Of a stretch of DNA of 64,000 bases, positions 38,801 to 48,905 are shown one piece after another; the stretch's first letter is position 1, and each line of letters starts with the position of its first letter. This DNA is from Flaccisagitta enflata (Eukaryota; Chaetognatha; Sagittoidea; Aphragmophora), in the NCBI GenBank assembly GCA_965153355.1, contig OZ231128.1, positions 5,766,001 to 5,830,000 of the forward strand. Direction: 5' to 3'. Below the pieces are notes generated by a model. That model saw only the letters and a program-made list of their open reading frames with translations, had not been told where the DNA came from and searched no databases. The position numbers and the translations under genes are program-made.

Positions 38801-41800
38801 AATGCATAAAATCAACCACCCAAGCAAGTGACAATGGTGTTACCTCGAGTTGAACTTTGGTTTTTCCCGGTACAGGAACCGGGGCGCTGAGTAATCTGGC
38901 AATCCATGTCTCAATTTCGCGGATTTCGTGGAGGACAAGAGTAGTCGTGGAATCACTCACCCCTGCGCCGCACAACACGTTCCAAACACTCTCCCTTCAA
39001 AATCACCACAACCAAATGTTCTCGTTAAGTTTTTAGGTGCGACAAAGCACCTCTATAACTGGCTGTGTCCGTTGGTCGGTCGGTCGGTTGGTCGATCGGT
39101 CAGTCGGGTAACGCATTCGTTCGACGATTCACACGTCGCACCTTATTGGCCTACTTGACCTTGTTAATACCGATAGACGTTACTGGTTTCAATAAAGGTC
39201 TAACTATTAGCTCACACAGCTACATTTTAGCAAATGCAAATAATGAAATAAACCCATATTTTTCACCAGTCCATATCGCCCTTCTGTTCTTGTTTGATAG
39301 CATTGTATGCTTTATTACATAAAATGTCCTACATTCATTCAAAATTCATACTGTAGAAGCAAATTTTCTCGTTGAAAATCTACAATGCAGATTAATGCAG
39401 CAAGTTTTAAAAAAAGCCCATCAATTACAAGAGCATTTCAGCCTGTATATGTTTTCAGTCAAATGTTCAGGGAACGTAAAAAACCCAAAATTTTGAAAAA
39501 ACCCCAAAAAACCCGGGTTTTTTAAAAAACCCGGGTTTTATCAGGGGTTTTTTCAAACTTCGGTTTTTTTCAAAAGTTGATTGTGTGCTACTGTAAAAAC
39601 ATTCTAAACTGGGATATATTCATGTTCACTAAAGTAATCATAAAAAAGGGATACTTGATATAATAGGCAAACTTATGTATGTATGATATTGCTTCATGTG
39701 AATTACACAAACACAATTCTTATTGTTTCCAAACCGTTTCTGATTGGGTCAAGTTTTTTACCTGACGAGTATCTACTACCACCAGCCATATTTTCTTGAT
39801 CTTACTGAATCAAAGTGAAAAATAGTCGCAAAAGCGTTAGATGGTAAGCAGTGCCCGTGCTCTGCTGAGTAAGTTGTGCTTGAAGTTAGCGGGGGAGCAG
39901 GGCAGCGGCCCCGAAGGGGTCGATGACCTATGCTTTCACACATGAGGGATTTTCTCCTTCTCCTCCTCCTCCTCCGTCCCTCCCCCACTTAAGCAGCACA
40001 CAATCATAAAAATAAAATTTTTTGAAAAAACCCGGGTTTTTTCAAAATTTCTTTGAAAAAGCCCAATAAAACCCGATAATAAAACCCGGGTTTTTTCAAG
40101 CGGGTTTTATTGCCTTACATTCCCTGCAAATGTTCCAACAATGTACCTGGTCTTTGATCCGCCAACTCGACGTGAACTCGATCTCCTATTGCTTGCATCG
40201 ATAAGTTTCCTAAAGTCGGTGACGGGAAAATAATTTACTATCTTCATTGGCTGAACCTTTTGTAATTCATCATTTATTAAGTGACATATACGAGAATAGA
40301 ACACTGTATACCGAACCGAATGAATCACTGTCCTCCCATCTCAGAAGTAAAGGCAGAATAAGCACTCGATAAAGAGAACGAGAGAGCGAATTTTATGCAG
40401 ATCGTAAATTCGACGAGAGAGAAAAAGAAAGACGTGACCGGGAATTTATGTTGGCAAAGACGGGGGGGGGGGCGGTAGTGGCGGGAGACGGAAGACGTTT
40501 CATTTACGTGTTTACCTGAGAATATGTAAACATTCTCTGAATGTTGAAAAGAAGGGGTGGTGGCTGATGATGCAAAGCGAAGTCAATGTTTTAATCTTCT
40601 GCACCTGTGACCCAGCCCGTAAAGATCCAACACGACCTCTGAAAGTTGATGAAATTAACAAGACTGGATAAATGATCGATAAATTGTCGATAGCAGTTGG
40701 GCAGGGGCAGAAAAGCTAAAAAATTACAACTTCGGCCAATTTCGCGTCATCCAAAAAATCACGCCACAGACCGGCCCAACCACGGACAGACAGACAGACA
40801 GACACATCCAATTACAGAGTCGCTCAACTAGCGACCAAAAAACTATCATCTAACATTGGCAGTCGCGAAAGGCCCGTCGTTATACAAATGACACTTGAGT
40901 TGAATAAAATCAAAAATTGTTGAGCCAAAATGGACACACCACTCAGTCGGTATTTGTGGGCAAAGAGGGGGAGGGAGAGAAGGGGGAGGAAGAGAAGGGG
41001 GGGGGGAGATTGCGGGGGCAATGGAACTTTTTTCCTACCTGCGTGATTTGAATGGAGACTTTCTTGTGTCAGTATGATAAGGAAAGGATTCCCCATCACC
41101 CGAAGGCGTCAAACGAGTCGTGCCTAAATCACACAAATGAATGGAGACGATTATGTTAATGATAATCACAAACAAAATGCTACAAAGATGAAGAGGTATG
41201 ACGCCTAAAGGGGAAGGACCAACACGGCCTATCAGTCCGTCTGTTTGTCCGTCCGTTTGACCTCTAAAATAGAGCAGATGACCCATCCGGCTTGTTGACT
41301 GTAAATTTTAAAAGGAAGAGACAAGTGGCACACAGGAATAAAAGCCAACAGGCAAAACAATGTACACAATGTAGACCAACAAGAACAGACAAAAGTCCAA
41401 CAAGCACAGACAAAAGACCAACAAGAACAGACAAAAGACCAACAAGAAGAGAGAAAAGCCCAACAAGAAGAGACAGAAGACAAACAAAAAGAGAGAGAAG
41501 ACCAACAAGAAGAGACAAAAGTCCAACAAGAAGAGAGAAAAGACCAACAAGAAGAGAGAAGAGACCAACAAGAAGAGAGAAGAGACCAACAAGAAGAGAG
41601 AAGAGACCAACAAGAAGAGAGAAGAGACCAACAAGAAGAGAGAAGAGACCAACAAGAAGAGAGAAGAGACCAACAAGAAGAGAGAAGAGACCAACAAGAA
41701 GAGAGAAGAGACCAACAAGAAGAGAGAAGAGACCAACAAGAAGAGAGAAGAGATCAACAAGAAGAGAGAAGAGATCAACAAGAAGAGAGAAGAGACCAAC

Positions 41801-44800
41801 AAGAAGAGAGAAGAGACCAACAAGAAGAGAAAAGAGACCAACAAGAAGAGACAGAAGACCAAAAAGAAGAGATAAAAGACCAACAAGAAGAGATAAAAGA
41901 CCAACAAGAAGAGATAAAAGACCAACAAGAAGAGATAAAAGACCAACAAGAAGAGAGAAAAGACCAACAAGAAGAGATAAAAGACCAACAAGAAGAGAGA
42001 AGAGACCAACAAGAAGAGAGAAGAGACCAACAAGAAGAGAGAAGAGACCAACAAGAAGAGAGAAGAGACCAACAAGAAGAGAGAAGAGACCAACAAGAAG
42101 AAAGAAGAGACCAACAAGAAGAGAGAAGAGACCAACAAGAAGAGAAAAGAGACCAACAAGAAGAGAGAAGAGACCAACAAGAAGAGACAGAAGACCAACA
42201 AGAAGAGATAAAAGACCAACAACAAGAGATAAAAGACCAAGAAGAAGAGATAAAAGACCAAGAGGAAGAGATAAAAGACCAAGAAGAAGAGATGAAAGAC
42301 CAACAAGAAGGGATAAAAGACCAACAAGAGGAGATAAAAGACCAACAAGAGGAGATAAAAGACAAACAAGAAGAGATAAAAGACCAACAAGAAGAGATAA
42401 AAGATCAACAAGAAGGGATAAAAAAACCAACAAGAAGAGATAAAAGACCAACAAGAAGAGATAAAAGACCAACAAGAAGAGATAAAAGATCAACAAGAAG
42501 AGATAAAAGTCCAACAAGAAGAGATAAAAGTCCAACAAGAAGAGATAAAAGTCCAACAAGAAGAGATAAAAGTCCAACAAGAAGAGATAAAAGACCAACA
42601 AGAAGAGATAAAAGACCATCAAGAAGAGATAAAAGTCCAACAAGAAGAGATAAAAGACCAACAAGAAGAGATAAAAGTCCAACAAGAAGAGATAAAAGAC
42701 CAACAAGAAGAGATAAAAGACCAACAAGAAGAGATAAAAGACCAACAAGAAGAGATAAAAGACCAACAAGAAGAGATAAAAGACCAACAAGAAGAGATAA
42801 AAGTCCAACAAGAAGAGATAAAAGTCCAACAAGAAGAGATAAAAGTCCAACAAGAAGAGATAAAAGTCCAACAAGAAGAGATAAAAGACCAACAAGAAGA
42901 GATACCATCTTGGCCATAAATATGGAAACAGTTAGTGTATAAGTTGATTTATTGACTAGAATTGAACGACAAACATATCAAAACGCATCTAGTATTTTGT
43001 GTGACCGCCTTGGGCATCGACCACCGCCTGCATGCGCCGTGGCATCGATTCGTAGAGAGACTGGAGGTACGCCGGAGTGATGTTGTCCCAAACCTTTTGC
43101 GCGATGAAAATTGAGCGAGTTATGACATATGCTTTCTTCTTTCGGCTCTCATTTCTAAACGAATAAAGATACAGGAACCAGCTTGGTCTCATTCGATAGA
43201 TCTTTCGCAGACGCGAATTTTGAAAAAAAAATCATCTCTCTGCGATGAAAATCGAGCGAGTTATGACACTTTTTAGCTGTTTCCATATTTATGACTTTTT
43301 TTCCTCCTTTTTCTTTCCTCCTGCAAAAAGCATATGCTTTCTTCTTTCGGCTCTCATTTCTAAACGAATAAAGATACAGGAACCAGCTTGGTCTCATTCG
43401 ATAGATCTTTCGCAGACGCGAATTTTGAAAAAAAAATCATCTCTCTGCGATGAAAATTGAGCGAGTTATGACACTTTTTAGCTGTTTCCATATTTATGGC
43501 CAAGATGGTAAAAGACCAACAAGAAGAGATAAAAGATCAACGAGAAAAGACAAAAGACCAACAAGAAGAGACAGAAGACAAACAAGAAGAGAAAAGGGAC
43601 CAATATGAAACAATAAACAAACAGGGAGGGATAGAAGACGAACATGAAGAGAGACATAGAAGGCCATTTTCGCGATACTTAAGTGTAATAAGGAAGAGGT
43701 AAATAACCAACAAGAAGACAAAGGACCAACAAGAAGAGATAAAAGACCAATACTACGCGAATCAAAAAAAAAGCCGCACTTTTAAATGACAATTTATCAT
43801 ACTAAAATTCAAAATAATTAAACAAAATCTTAGACCATTTTGAAGATCTTGAAGAGATCTTTTATTTGGCTCCAATCTGGTATTTCTAGCTTTATTCGTT
43901 TAGAAATGGCATTAAAAAGAGTAAAACATTACAATTTTCAGTTTTGCAATCCTATTGAAAAATGAGCATTTTTGCAAAAGAGAGGTTCACTTTGGCATGC
44001 TCTATCTCCTAAACGGTTTGAGATACAGACCTGGGGTTGGTCTAGAATGAAAGAAAATTCAAAAATCTTTAAAATCAGTTGAACAAAAAAAATTTAAATT
44101 AATTTTTTGTGTCTTTTTTCACTCAGCTAAAAAAGGGTGCGGCTTTTTTTTTTATTCGCGTAGTATGGGAGGGATAGAGGACGAACATGATGAGAGACAT
44201 AAAAGGCCATTTTCGAGATACTTAAGTGTAATAAGGAAGAGAAACTTGGACTAGGTAAAGTTCTGAATAAGTGGGAATACAAGGCTAATAAACCTTCTTG
44301 AAAGGATGTCTCGGCGACGGTTTCGCCGGCGATTTGATTCTCCAGAGATGGCGTTTTATAAAGCGGCGTTCCTGCGGTTGAAGCGGAGGCCGGCGAAGCA
44401 GCTCCCCCACGTTTCTCAAACGTCCGATAAAAGTTGAGACACACGCCGTAACGAGTTCTACCGCTGTCTTTCTCGGAAAGGGTGAAAACGAAGGATGTCG
44501 AATCGCGAAAACCTTGAAAAGGTCAAGCACTGGGGGATTTAGTACGGTATATGACATGTGCAACAATTCATTCTACATAAAACTCATACAATTAATCAAA
44601 AGGAAACAGAAATTGAAAAAAATCTGGAAATAATATGGGCATTTATATAGTGTAAGCATCCAAAACAAGTACGGTATATAAAAAAAAAACAACTTTGTAT
44701 CATAGAAACCGACAGACTGCCCGCGTAAACTAATTCTTTTCAAGAACCAGTTGAACCGTTGAAATTAAGATTATGTTGCAATTAGGATTATGTTAACAAT

Positions 44801-47800
44801 ACTGTCGGCACATGGCGCGATTGAAATGGCAATAATCTAGAATCCAGGATTGAGACTTTCAGAGGCCCTTTATTTCTGCAGAGGACTTGGGTGAGAATGA
44901 CGAATATTATCGACGCTGATTGACGGCGTTCTTTTGTAATTATTTTCGTTTCATACTTAACTACAACATTCTTTTAATGTTATTTTTCTATGATTAGGGT
45001 TAGGGGTAGGGTTGCGGTTAGGGTTGGGTTTAGGGTTAGGGGTGGGGTTAGGTTTAGGGTTAGTAGTGGGGTTAGGGTTAGGTGGGTTAGGGTTAGGGTT
45101 GAGGTTAGGGTTAGAGGTGGGGTTCAGAGTGGGTTAGGGTTAGGGTTAGGGGTGGGGTTAAGGGTTAGGGTTAGGAGTGGGGTTAGGGTAAGGTGGGTTA
45201 GGGTTAGGGTTTAGGGTTAGGAATAGGGTTAGGGCTATGAGTGGGTTAGGGTTAGGTGGGTAAGGGTTAGGGTAAGGGGTCTAGGGTTTGGGTTATGGTT
45301 AGCTGGGTTAGGGTTAGGGGTGGCGTTGTAGTTAGGGGGTTAGGGTTAGGTGGGTTTGGGGTTAGGGTAAGGGGTTGTGTATCCCATCTTATTTTTATTT
45401 GGAATCATGATAGACGTCAGTTTCAATGGAGCTTTTCCATTATGCGACCGTAATACAAACAGGTTTTCTCAATCCCGGATACTAGATGATAGCCCTCATA
45501 TTTTTGACGAAATGGTCACTCAATGGTGGACTGACGGACAGAGCCTCTTTGGCACGCAACTACTGTATTCATCCAGACTACGATCGCATCACGCCACGAG
45601 TCAAGTAGTCAACCACTGTCCCACCAGTCAACCACTGTCCCACCAGTCAACCACTGTCCCACCAGTCAACCACTGTCCCACCAGTCAACCACTGTCCCAC
45701 CAGTCAACCACTGTCCCACCAGTCAACCACTGTCCCACCAGTCAACCACTGTCCCACCAGTCAACCACTGTCCCACCAGTCAACCACTGTCCCACCAGTC
45801 AACCACTGTCCCACCAGTCAACCACTGTCCCACCAGTCAACCACTGTCCCACCAGTCAACCACTGTCCCACCAGTCAACCACTGTCCCACCAGTCAACCA
45901 CTGTCCCACCAGTCAACCACTGTCCCACCAGTCAACCACTGTCCCACCAGTCAACCACTGTCCCACCAGTCAACCACTGTCCCACCAGTCAACCACTGTC
46001 CCACCAGTCAACCACTGTCCCACCAGTCAACCACTGTCCCACCAGTCAACCACTGTCCCACCAGTCAACCACTGTCCCACCAGTCAACCACTGTCCCACC
46101 AGTCAACCACTGTCCCACCAGTCAACCACTGTCCCACCTGTCCGTTTCTGAGCGACGCTGGAACATCCTTCGGGTTGGCAAAAAAAGACGACATCAGGCG
46201 GAAGTTGAAAGTCTTTATGATCCTCGGGAGGATATCGACGGATCAGTTCGGGAATCTGAGCTGGACCGCCTGCAAGTAAAGACAAGTTTGCATCATCAAT
46301 AATGGAATCTGCAAACGCAGACCAATCAATTCATGCCATCGACGCGACTCTCCACCAGCCCACCTCTCCACCAGCCCACCTCTCCACCAGCCCACCTCTC
46401 CACCAGCCCACCTCTCCACCAGCCCACCTCTCCACCAGCCCACCTCTCCACCAGCCCACCTCTCCACCAGCCCACCTCTCCACCAGCCCACCTCTCCACC
46501 AGCCCACCTCTCCACCAGCCCACCTCTCCACCAGCCCACCTCTCCACCAGCCCACCTCTCCACCAGCCCACCTCTCCACCAGCCCACCTCTCCACCAGCC
46601 CACCTCTCCACCAGCCCACCCACCAGCCCACCTCTCCACCAGCCCACCTCTCCACCAGCCCACCTCCACCAGCCCCACCTCTCCACCAGCCCACCTCCAC
46701 CAGCCCACCTCTCCACCAGCCCACCTCTCCACCAGCCCACCTCTCCACCAGCCCACCTCTCCACCAGCCCACCTCTCCACCAGCCCACCTCTCCACCAGC
46801 CCACCTCTCCACCAGCCCACCTCTCCACCAGCCCACCTCTCCACCAGCCCACCTCTCCACCAGCCCACCTCTCCACCAGCCCACCTCTCCACCAGCCCAC
46901 CTCTCCACCAGCCCACCTCTCCACCAGCCCACCTCTCCACCAGCCCACCTCTCCACCAGCCCACCTCTCCACCAGCCCACCTCTCCACCAGCCCACCTCT
47001 CCACCAGCCCACCTCTCCACCAGCCCACCTCTCCACCAGCCCACCTCTCCACCAGCCCACCTCTCCACCAGCCCACCTCTCCCACCACCTACCTCTCCAC
47101 CAGCCCACCTCTCCACCAGCCCACCTCTCCACCAGCCCACCTCTCCACCAGCCCACCTCTCCACCAGCCCACCTCTCCACCAGCCCACCTCTCCACCAGC
47201 CCACCTCTCCACCAGCCCACCTCTCCACCAGCCCACCTCTCCACCAGCCCACCTCTCCACCAGCCCACCTCTCCACCAGCCCACCTCTCCACCTCTCCAC
47301 CAGCCCACCTCTCCACCAGCCCACCTCTCCACCAGCCCACCTCTCCACCAGCCCACCTCTCCACCAGCCCACCTCTCCACCAGCCCACCTCTCCACCAGC
47401 CCACCTCTCCACCAGCCCACCTCTCCACCAGCCCACCTCTCCACCAGCCCACCTCTCCACCAGCCCACCTCTCCACCAGCCCACCTCTCCACCAGCCCAC
47501 CTCTCACCAGCCCACCTCTCCACCAGCCCACCTCTCCACCAGCCCACCTCTCCACCAGCCCACCTCTCCACCAGCCCACCTCTCCACCAGCCCACCTCTC
47601 CACCAGCCCACCTCTCCACCAGCCCACCTCTCCACCAGCCACCTCTCCAGCAGCCCACCTCTCCACCAGCCCACCTCTCCACCAGCCCACCTCTCCACCA
47701 GCCCACCTCTCCACCAGCCCACCTCTCCACCAGCCCACCTCTCCACCAGCCCACCTCTCCACCAGCCCACCTCTCCACCAGCCCACCTCTCCACCAGCCC

Positions 47801-48721
47801 ACCTCTCCACCAGCCCACCTCTCCACCAGCCCACCTCTCCACCAGCACACCTCTCCACCAGCCCACCTCTCCACCAGCCCACCTCTCCACCAGCCCACCT
47901 CTCCACCAGCCCACCTCTCCACCAGCCCACCTCTCCACCAGCCCACCTCTCCACCAGCCCACCTCTCCACCAGCCAACCTCTCCACCAGCCAACCTCTCC
48001 ACCAGCCAACCTCTCCACCAGCCAACCTCTCCACCAGCCAACCTCTCCACCAGCCAACCTCTCCACCAGCCAACCTCTCCACCAGCCAACCTCTCCACCA
48101 GCCAACCTCTCCACCAGCCAACCTCTCCACCAGCCAACCTCTCCACCAGCCAACCTCTCCACCAGCCAACCTCTCCACCAGCCAACCTCTCCACCAGCCA
48201 ACCTCTCCACCAGCCCACCTCTCCACCAGCCCACCTCTCCACCAACCAACCTCTCCACCAACCAACCTCTCCACCAGCCAACCAACCTCTCCACCAGCCA
48301 ACCAACCTCTCCACCAGCCAACCAACCTCTCCACCAGCCAACCTCTCCACCAGCCAACCTCTCCACCAGCCAACCTCTCCACCAGCCAACCTCTCCAACA
48401 GCCAACCTCTCCAACAGCCAACCTCTCCAACAGCCAACCTCTCCAACAGCCAACCTCTCCACCAGCCAACCTCTCCACCAGCCAACCTCTCCACCAGCCA
48501 ACCTCTCCACCAGCCAACCTCTCCACCAGCCAACCTCTCCACCAGCCAACCTCTCCACCAGCCAACCTCTCCACCAGCCAACCTCTCCACCAGCCAACCT
48601 CTCCACCAACCAACCTCTCCACCAACCAACCTCTCCACCAACCAACCTCTCCACCAACCAACCTTTCCATCAGCCAGCCGCTCCACAACAACAGCGTCAG
48701 TGGGCGTCAGTGGGCGACAGA

Positions 48722-48785
<64 letters not shown>

Positions 48786-48905
48786 TCCATAACAGATCTA
48801 ATCCATTGTTTAATTACCAACTGAGGGAGGCGATCGGTTGCCGACAATAGCCACGAAATCCAAAAGCCGGGGACAAAAATATTTGCGGTGAAGTTCGGCC
48901 GTCAT
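34313..48905 (-). CDS. MADD: MADD / Rab3-GEF orthologue, N-terminal DENN region (12 exons)
   Basis: Exons (minus, 5'-3'): 48905-48818, 46269-46138, 44512-44294, 41123-41039, 40191-40147, 38994-38844, 38049-37897, 37023-36892, 36507-36454, 36312-36169, 34542-34485, 34378-34313. Splice phases agree throughout (1,327 nt, 442 codons). MADD is a DENN-domain nucleotide exchange factor for Rab3/Rab27 at synaptic vesicles. Recognisable blocks are FCPRLLDF at the start, [88 protein letters not shown] and [10 protein letters not shown]. Exons 4 and 5 rest mainly on phase and composition. A conserved uDENN stretch expected between exons 5 and 6 was not found. The gene continues past 34313, but no later exon was seen down to position 1. 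Confidence 0.87.
34485..34542 (-). CDS. MADD: MADD exon 11
   Basis: 58 nt: [19 protein letters not shown]. Acceptor TTTTCATTAG, donor AACG|GTAATT. Confidence 0.85.
35496..35844. repeat. (GA)n with embedded 20-bp minisatellite
   Basis: Pure (GA)n at both sides. The centre (about 35585-35770) has GAGAGCGAACCAGCGAGCGA units. Ser/Leu or Glu/Arg frames here are repeat by-products. Confidence 0.9.
36169..36312 (-). CDS. MADD: MADD exon 10, with a GC donor
   Basis: 48 codons including [15 protein letters not shown] and KNHLKQ. Acceptor AATTGCAG. The next exon continues ALASMS in phase 0 only if the donor is CAG|GCGAGT, so this looks like a GC-AG intron. Confidence 0.88.
36454..36507 (-). CDS. MADD: MADD exon 9
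   Basis: 18 codons, [18 protein letters not shown]. Acceptor CTTTCAG, donor CCAG|GTGCTT. Confidence 0.93.
36535..36735 (-). mobile_element. Hairpin-ended element, R3 type
   Basis: Has GGGTGGGTGGGCAGGGG near one end, a GGACGGACAGACGGACC tract and GAGGCTAGTCCGC at the other. Related to 50185-50340. It lies in MADD intron 8. Confidence 0.55.
36892..37023 (-). CDS. MADD: MADD exon 8 (cDENN)
   Basis: 44 codons including [20 protein letters not shown] and the [10 protein letters not shown] segment. Acceptor TTTCGCAG, donor ACAG|GTATAC. Confidence 0.94.
37290..37740. repeat. Large imperfect palindrome in MADD intron 7
   Basis: A CCCCGAAGGGGTCGATGACC unit with CTATGCTTTCACACATA at 37302-37345 returns inverted at about 37598-37650. 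Between them, TTGAGGCCCAAATCCCAGCC repeats turn into their own complement around 37485. The whole could extrude as a cruciform. The outer unit is a dispersed family also at 39826-39995 and 63425-63645. Confidence 0.75.
37897..38049 (-). CDS. MADD: MADD exon 7 (cDENN)
   Basis: 51 codons including [13 protein letters not shown] and [18 protein letters not shown]. Acceptor AAACTTAG, donor AAAAA|GTAAGG. Confidence 0.93.
38215..38614. mobile_element. Tc1/mariner-type foldback MITE (400 bp)
   Basis: Ends CAGAGAGAAGG and CCTTCCTCTG, flanked by TA. Complementarity extends inward over most of the element (CCCCCTGAAAACTGTAGC, then TGGCGTCACCAGAGC with their inverses). No ORF. Confidence 0.75.
38844..38994 (-). 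CDS. MADD: MADD exon 6
   Basis: Encodes the [20 protein letters not shown] block of the DENN linker. Acceptor TTTTGAAG, donor CGAG|GTAACA. An R2 element abuts the upstream intron end (39030-39165). Confidence 0.9.
39030..39165 (+). mobile_element. Hairpin-ended short element, R2 type
   Basis: Starts AGGTGCGACAAAGCACCT, has GGTCGGTCGGTCGGTTGG, repeats the arm inverted (GTCGCACCT) and ends TACTTGACCTTGTT. It lies 35 bases upstream of MADD exon 6. Confidence 0.75.
39468..40126. mobile_element. hAT-type element (659 bp) next to MADD exon 5
   Basis: Ends CAGGGAACGTAAAAAACCC and, inverted, CAGGGAATGTAAGGC. The 8-bp duplication CAAATGTT stands at 39460-39467 and 40127-40134. The interior is AAACCCGGGTTTT repeats plus a nested copy (about 39826-39995) of the GGGGTCGATGACC family. 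No transposase. Confidence 0.82.
40147..40191 (-). CDS. MADD: MADD exon 5 (probable)
   Basis: 45 nt, acceptor GATGCAAG, donor CCAG|GTACAT. Encodes [15 protein letters not shown], a basic linker. Phase-compatible with exons 4 and 6. A hAT element sits 12 bases past its donor. Confidence 0.5.
40685..40843 (-). mobile_element. Hairpin-ended short element, minor subtype
   Basis: On the minus strand it starts GGTCGCTAGTTGAGCGACTC (a hairpin), carries a (GTCT)n tract and ends near CTGCCCCTGCCCAACTGCTA. Confidence 0.55.
41039..41123 (-). CDS. MADD: MADD exon 4 (probable)
   Basis: 85 nt between acceptor GATTTAG and donor GCAG|GTAGGA. The phase matches both neighbours. Basic, Ser/Pro-rich content fits the variable linker of MADD proteins; no direct motif. 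Confidence 0.5.
41366..42902. repeat. 21-bp minisatellite in MADD intron 3 (about 70 copies)
   Basis: Unit AGACCAACAAGAAGAGATAA and close variants. Having no stop in most frames, it yields open frames of 200-540 codons on both strands (RPTRRDK, QQEEIKD, LLVFYLF). None has a non-repeat domain, so I do not call a gene. Confidence 0.95.
42905..43508. mobile_element. Tc1/mariner element (604 bp) inserted in the minisatellite
   Basis: TIRs of about 26 bp (CCATCTTGGCCATAAATATG and inverse) are flanked by TA inside GAGATAAAAG units, whose intact form is the empty site. It holds a transposase C-terminal remnant and a tandem duplication of about 205 bp (43110-43240 and 43330-43455). Confidence 0.88.
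42989..43105 (-). pseudogene. Tc1-like transposase, C-terminal remnant
   Basis: The minus strand ends [20 protein letters not shown] followed by HTKY and a stop, the usual C-terminus of Tc1 transposases. The homology starts near AQKVWDNI and is cut off upstream by unrelated sequence, so the DDE core is missing. Confidence 0.75.
43509..43752. repeat. Continuation of the 21-bp array, degenerate
   Basis: More CAACAAGAAGAGA units, then a CATGAAGAGAGACATAG segment that recurs at 44166-44246 on the far side of the next element. Confidence 0.7.
43753..44163. mobile_element. Tc1/mariner-type MITE (411 bp)
   Basis: TIRs CTACGCGAATCAAAAAAAAA/GCCGCAC and inverse, about 30 bp, flanked by TA. No ORF. 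Lies in MADD intron 3. Confidence 0.78.
44294..44512 (-). CDS. MADD: MADD exon 3
   Basis: Acceptor TTTTCAAG. Encodes [15 protein letters not shown] and [19 protein letters not shown], then a low-complexity extension. Donor GAAG|GTTTAT. 73 codons. Confidence 0.9.
44990..45377. repeat. Interstitial TTAGGG-type array in MADD intron 2
   Basis: GGGTTAGGGTTAGGGGTGGG-like mixtures over about 390 bp, G-rich on the plus strand. Confidence 0.88.
45600..46137. repeat. 19-bp minisatellite starting at the MADD exon 2 donor
   Basis: About 28 near-perfect units, on the minus strand GTGGGACAGTGGTTGACTG. The first unit begins at intron base +1, and each unit recreates CTG|GTGGGA next to the true CAG|GTGGGA. 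Confidence 0.92.
46138..46269 (-). CDS. MADD: MADD exon 2 (uDENN)
   Basis: Acceptor TTACTTGCAG. Encodes [13 protein letters not shown] and [14 protein letters not shown]. Donor ACAG|GTGGGA; the 19-bp minisatellite starts at the first intron base. Confidence 0.93.
46349..48685. repeat. 16-bp minisatellite in MADD intron 1 (about 145 copies)
   Basis: Unit CCCACCTCTCCACCAG over 2.3 kb; from about 47970 most units read CCAACCTCTCCACCAG, with CCAACAG and CCAACCAACC variants nearer 48700. Open frames up to 827 codons on both strands are repeat by-products. Confidence 0.96.
48724..48782. repeat. (GA)n tract
   Basis: Pure GA, 35 bases inside MADD intron 1. Confidence 0.95.
48818..48905 (-). CDS. 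MADD: MADD exon 1 (start codon)
   Basis: ATG at 48905-48903, 29 codons plus one base, including [15 protein letters not shown], the classic MADD N-terminus. Donor TTG|GTAATT. Intron 1 holds the 16-bp minisatellite and a (GA)n tract. Confidence 0.88.

Noticed and set aside
41264-42942. Open frames of 170-543 codons, some heptad-like (QQEEIKD) or hydrophobic (LLVFYLF)
   Set aside because: By-products of the 21-bp minisatellite; the coiled-coil or membrane look follows from the unit.
44990-45377. A true chromosome end
   Set aside because: TTAGGG-like units are degenerate and lie inside a MADD intron, with genes on both sides.
45377-46279. 300-codon plus-strand frame ([15 protein letters not shown] repeats)
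   Set aside because: 19-bp array read in its open frame; the real coding exon at its right end is on the minus strand.
41366-48685. CRISPR-like direct repeats
   Set aside because: Repeats are directly tandem without unique spacers, in introns of an animal gene; no cas genes.
46302-48792. Open frames of 389-827 codons on both strands
   Set aside because: All are made of the 16-bp repeat, which has no stop in several frames; no non-repeat domain.
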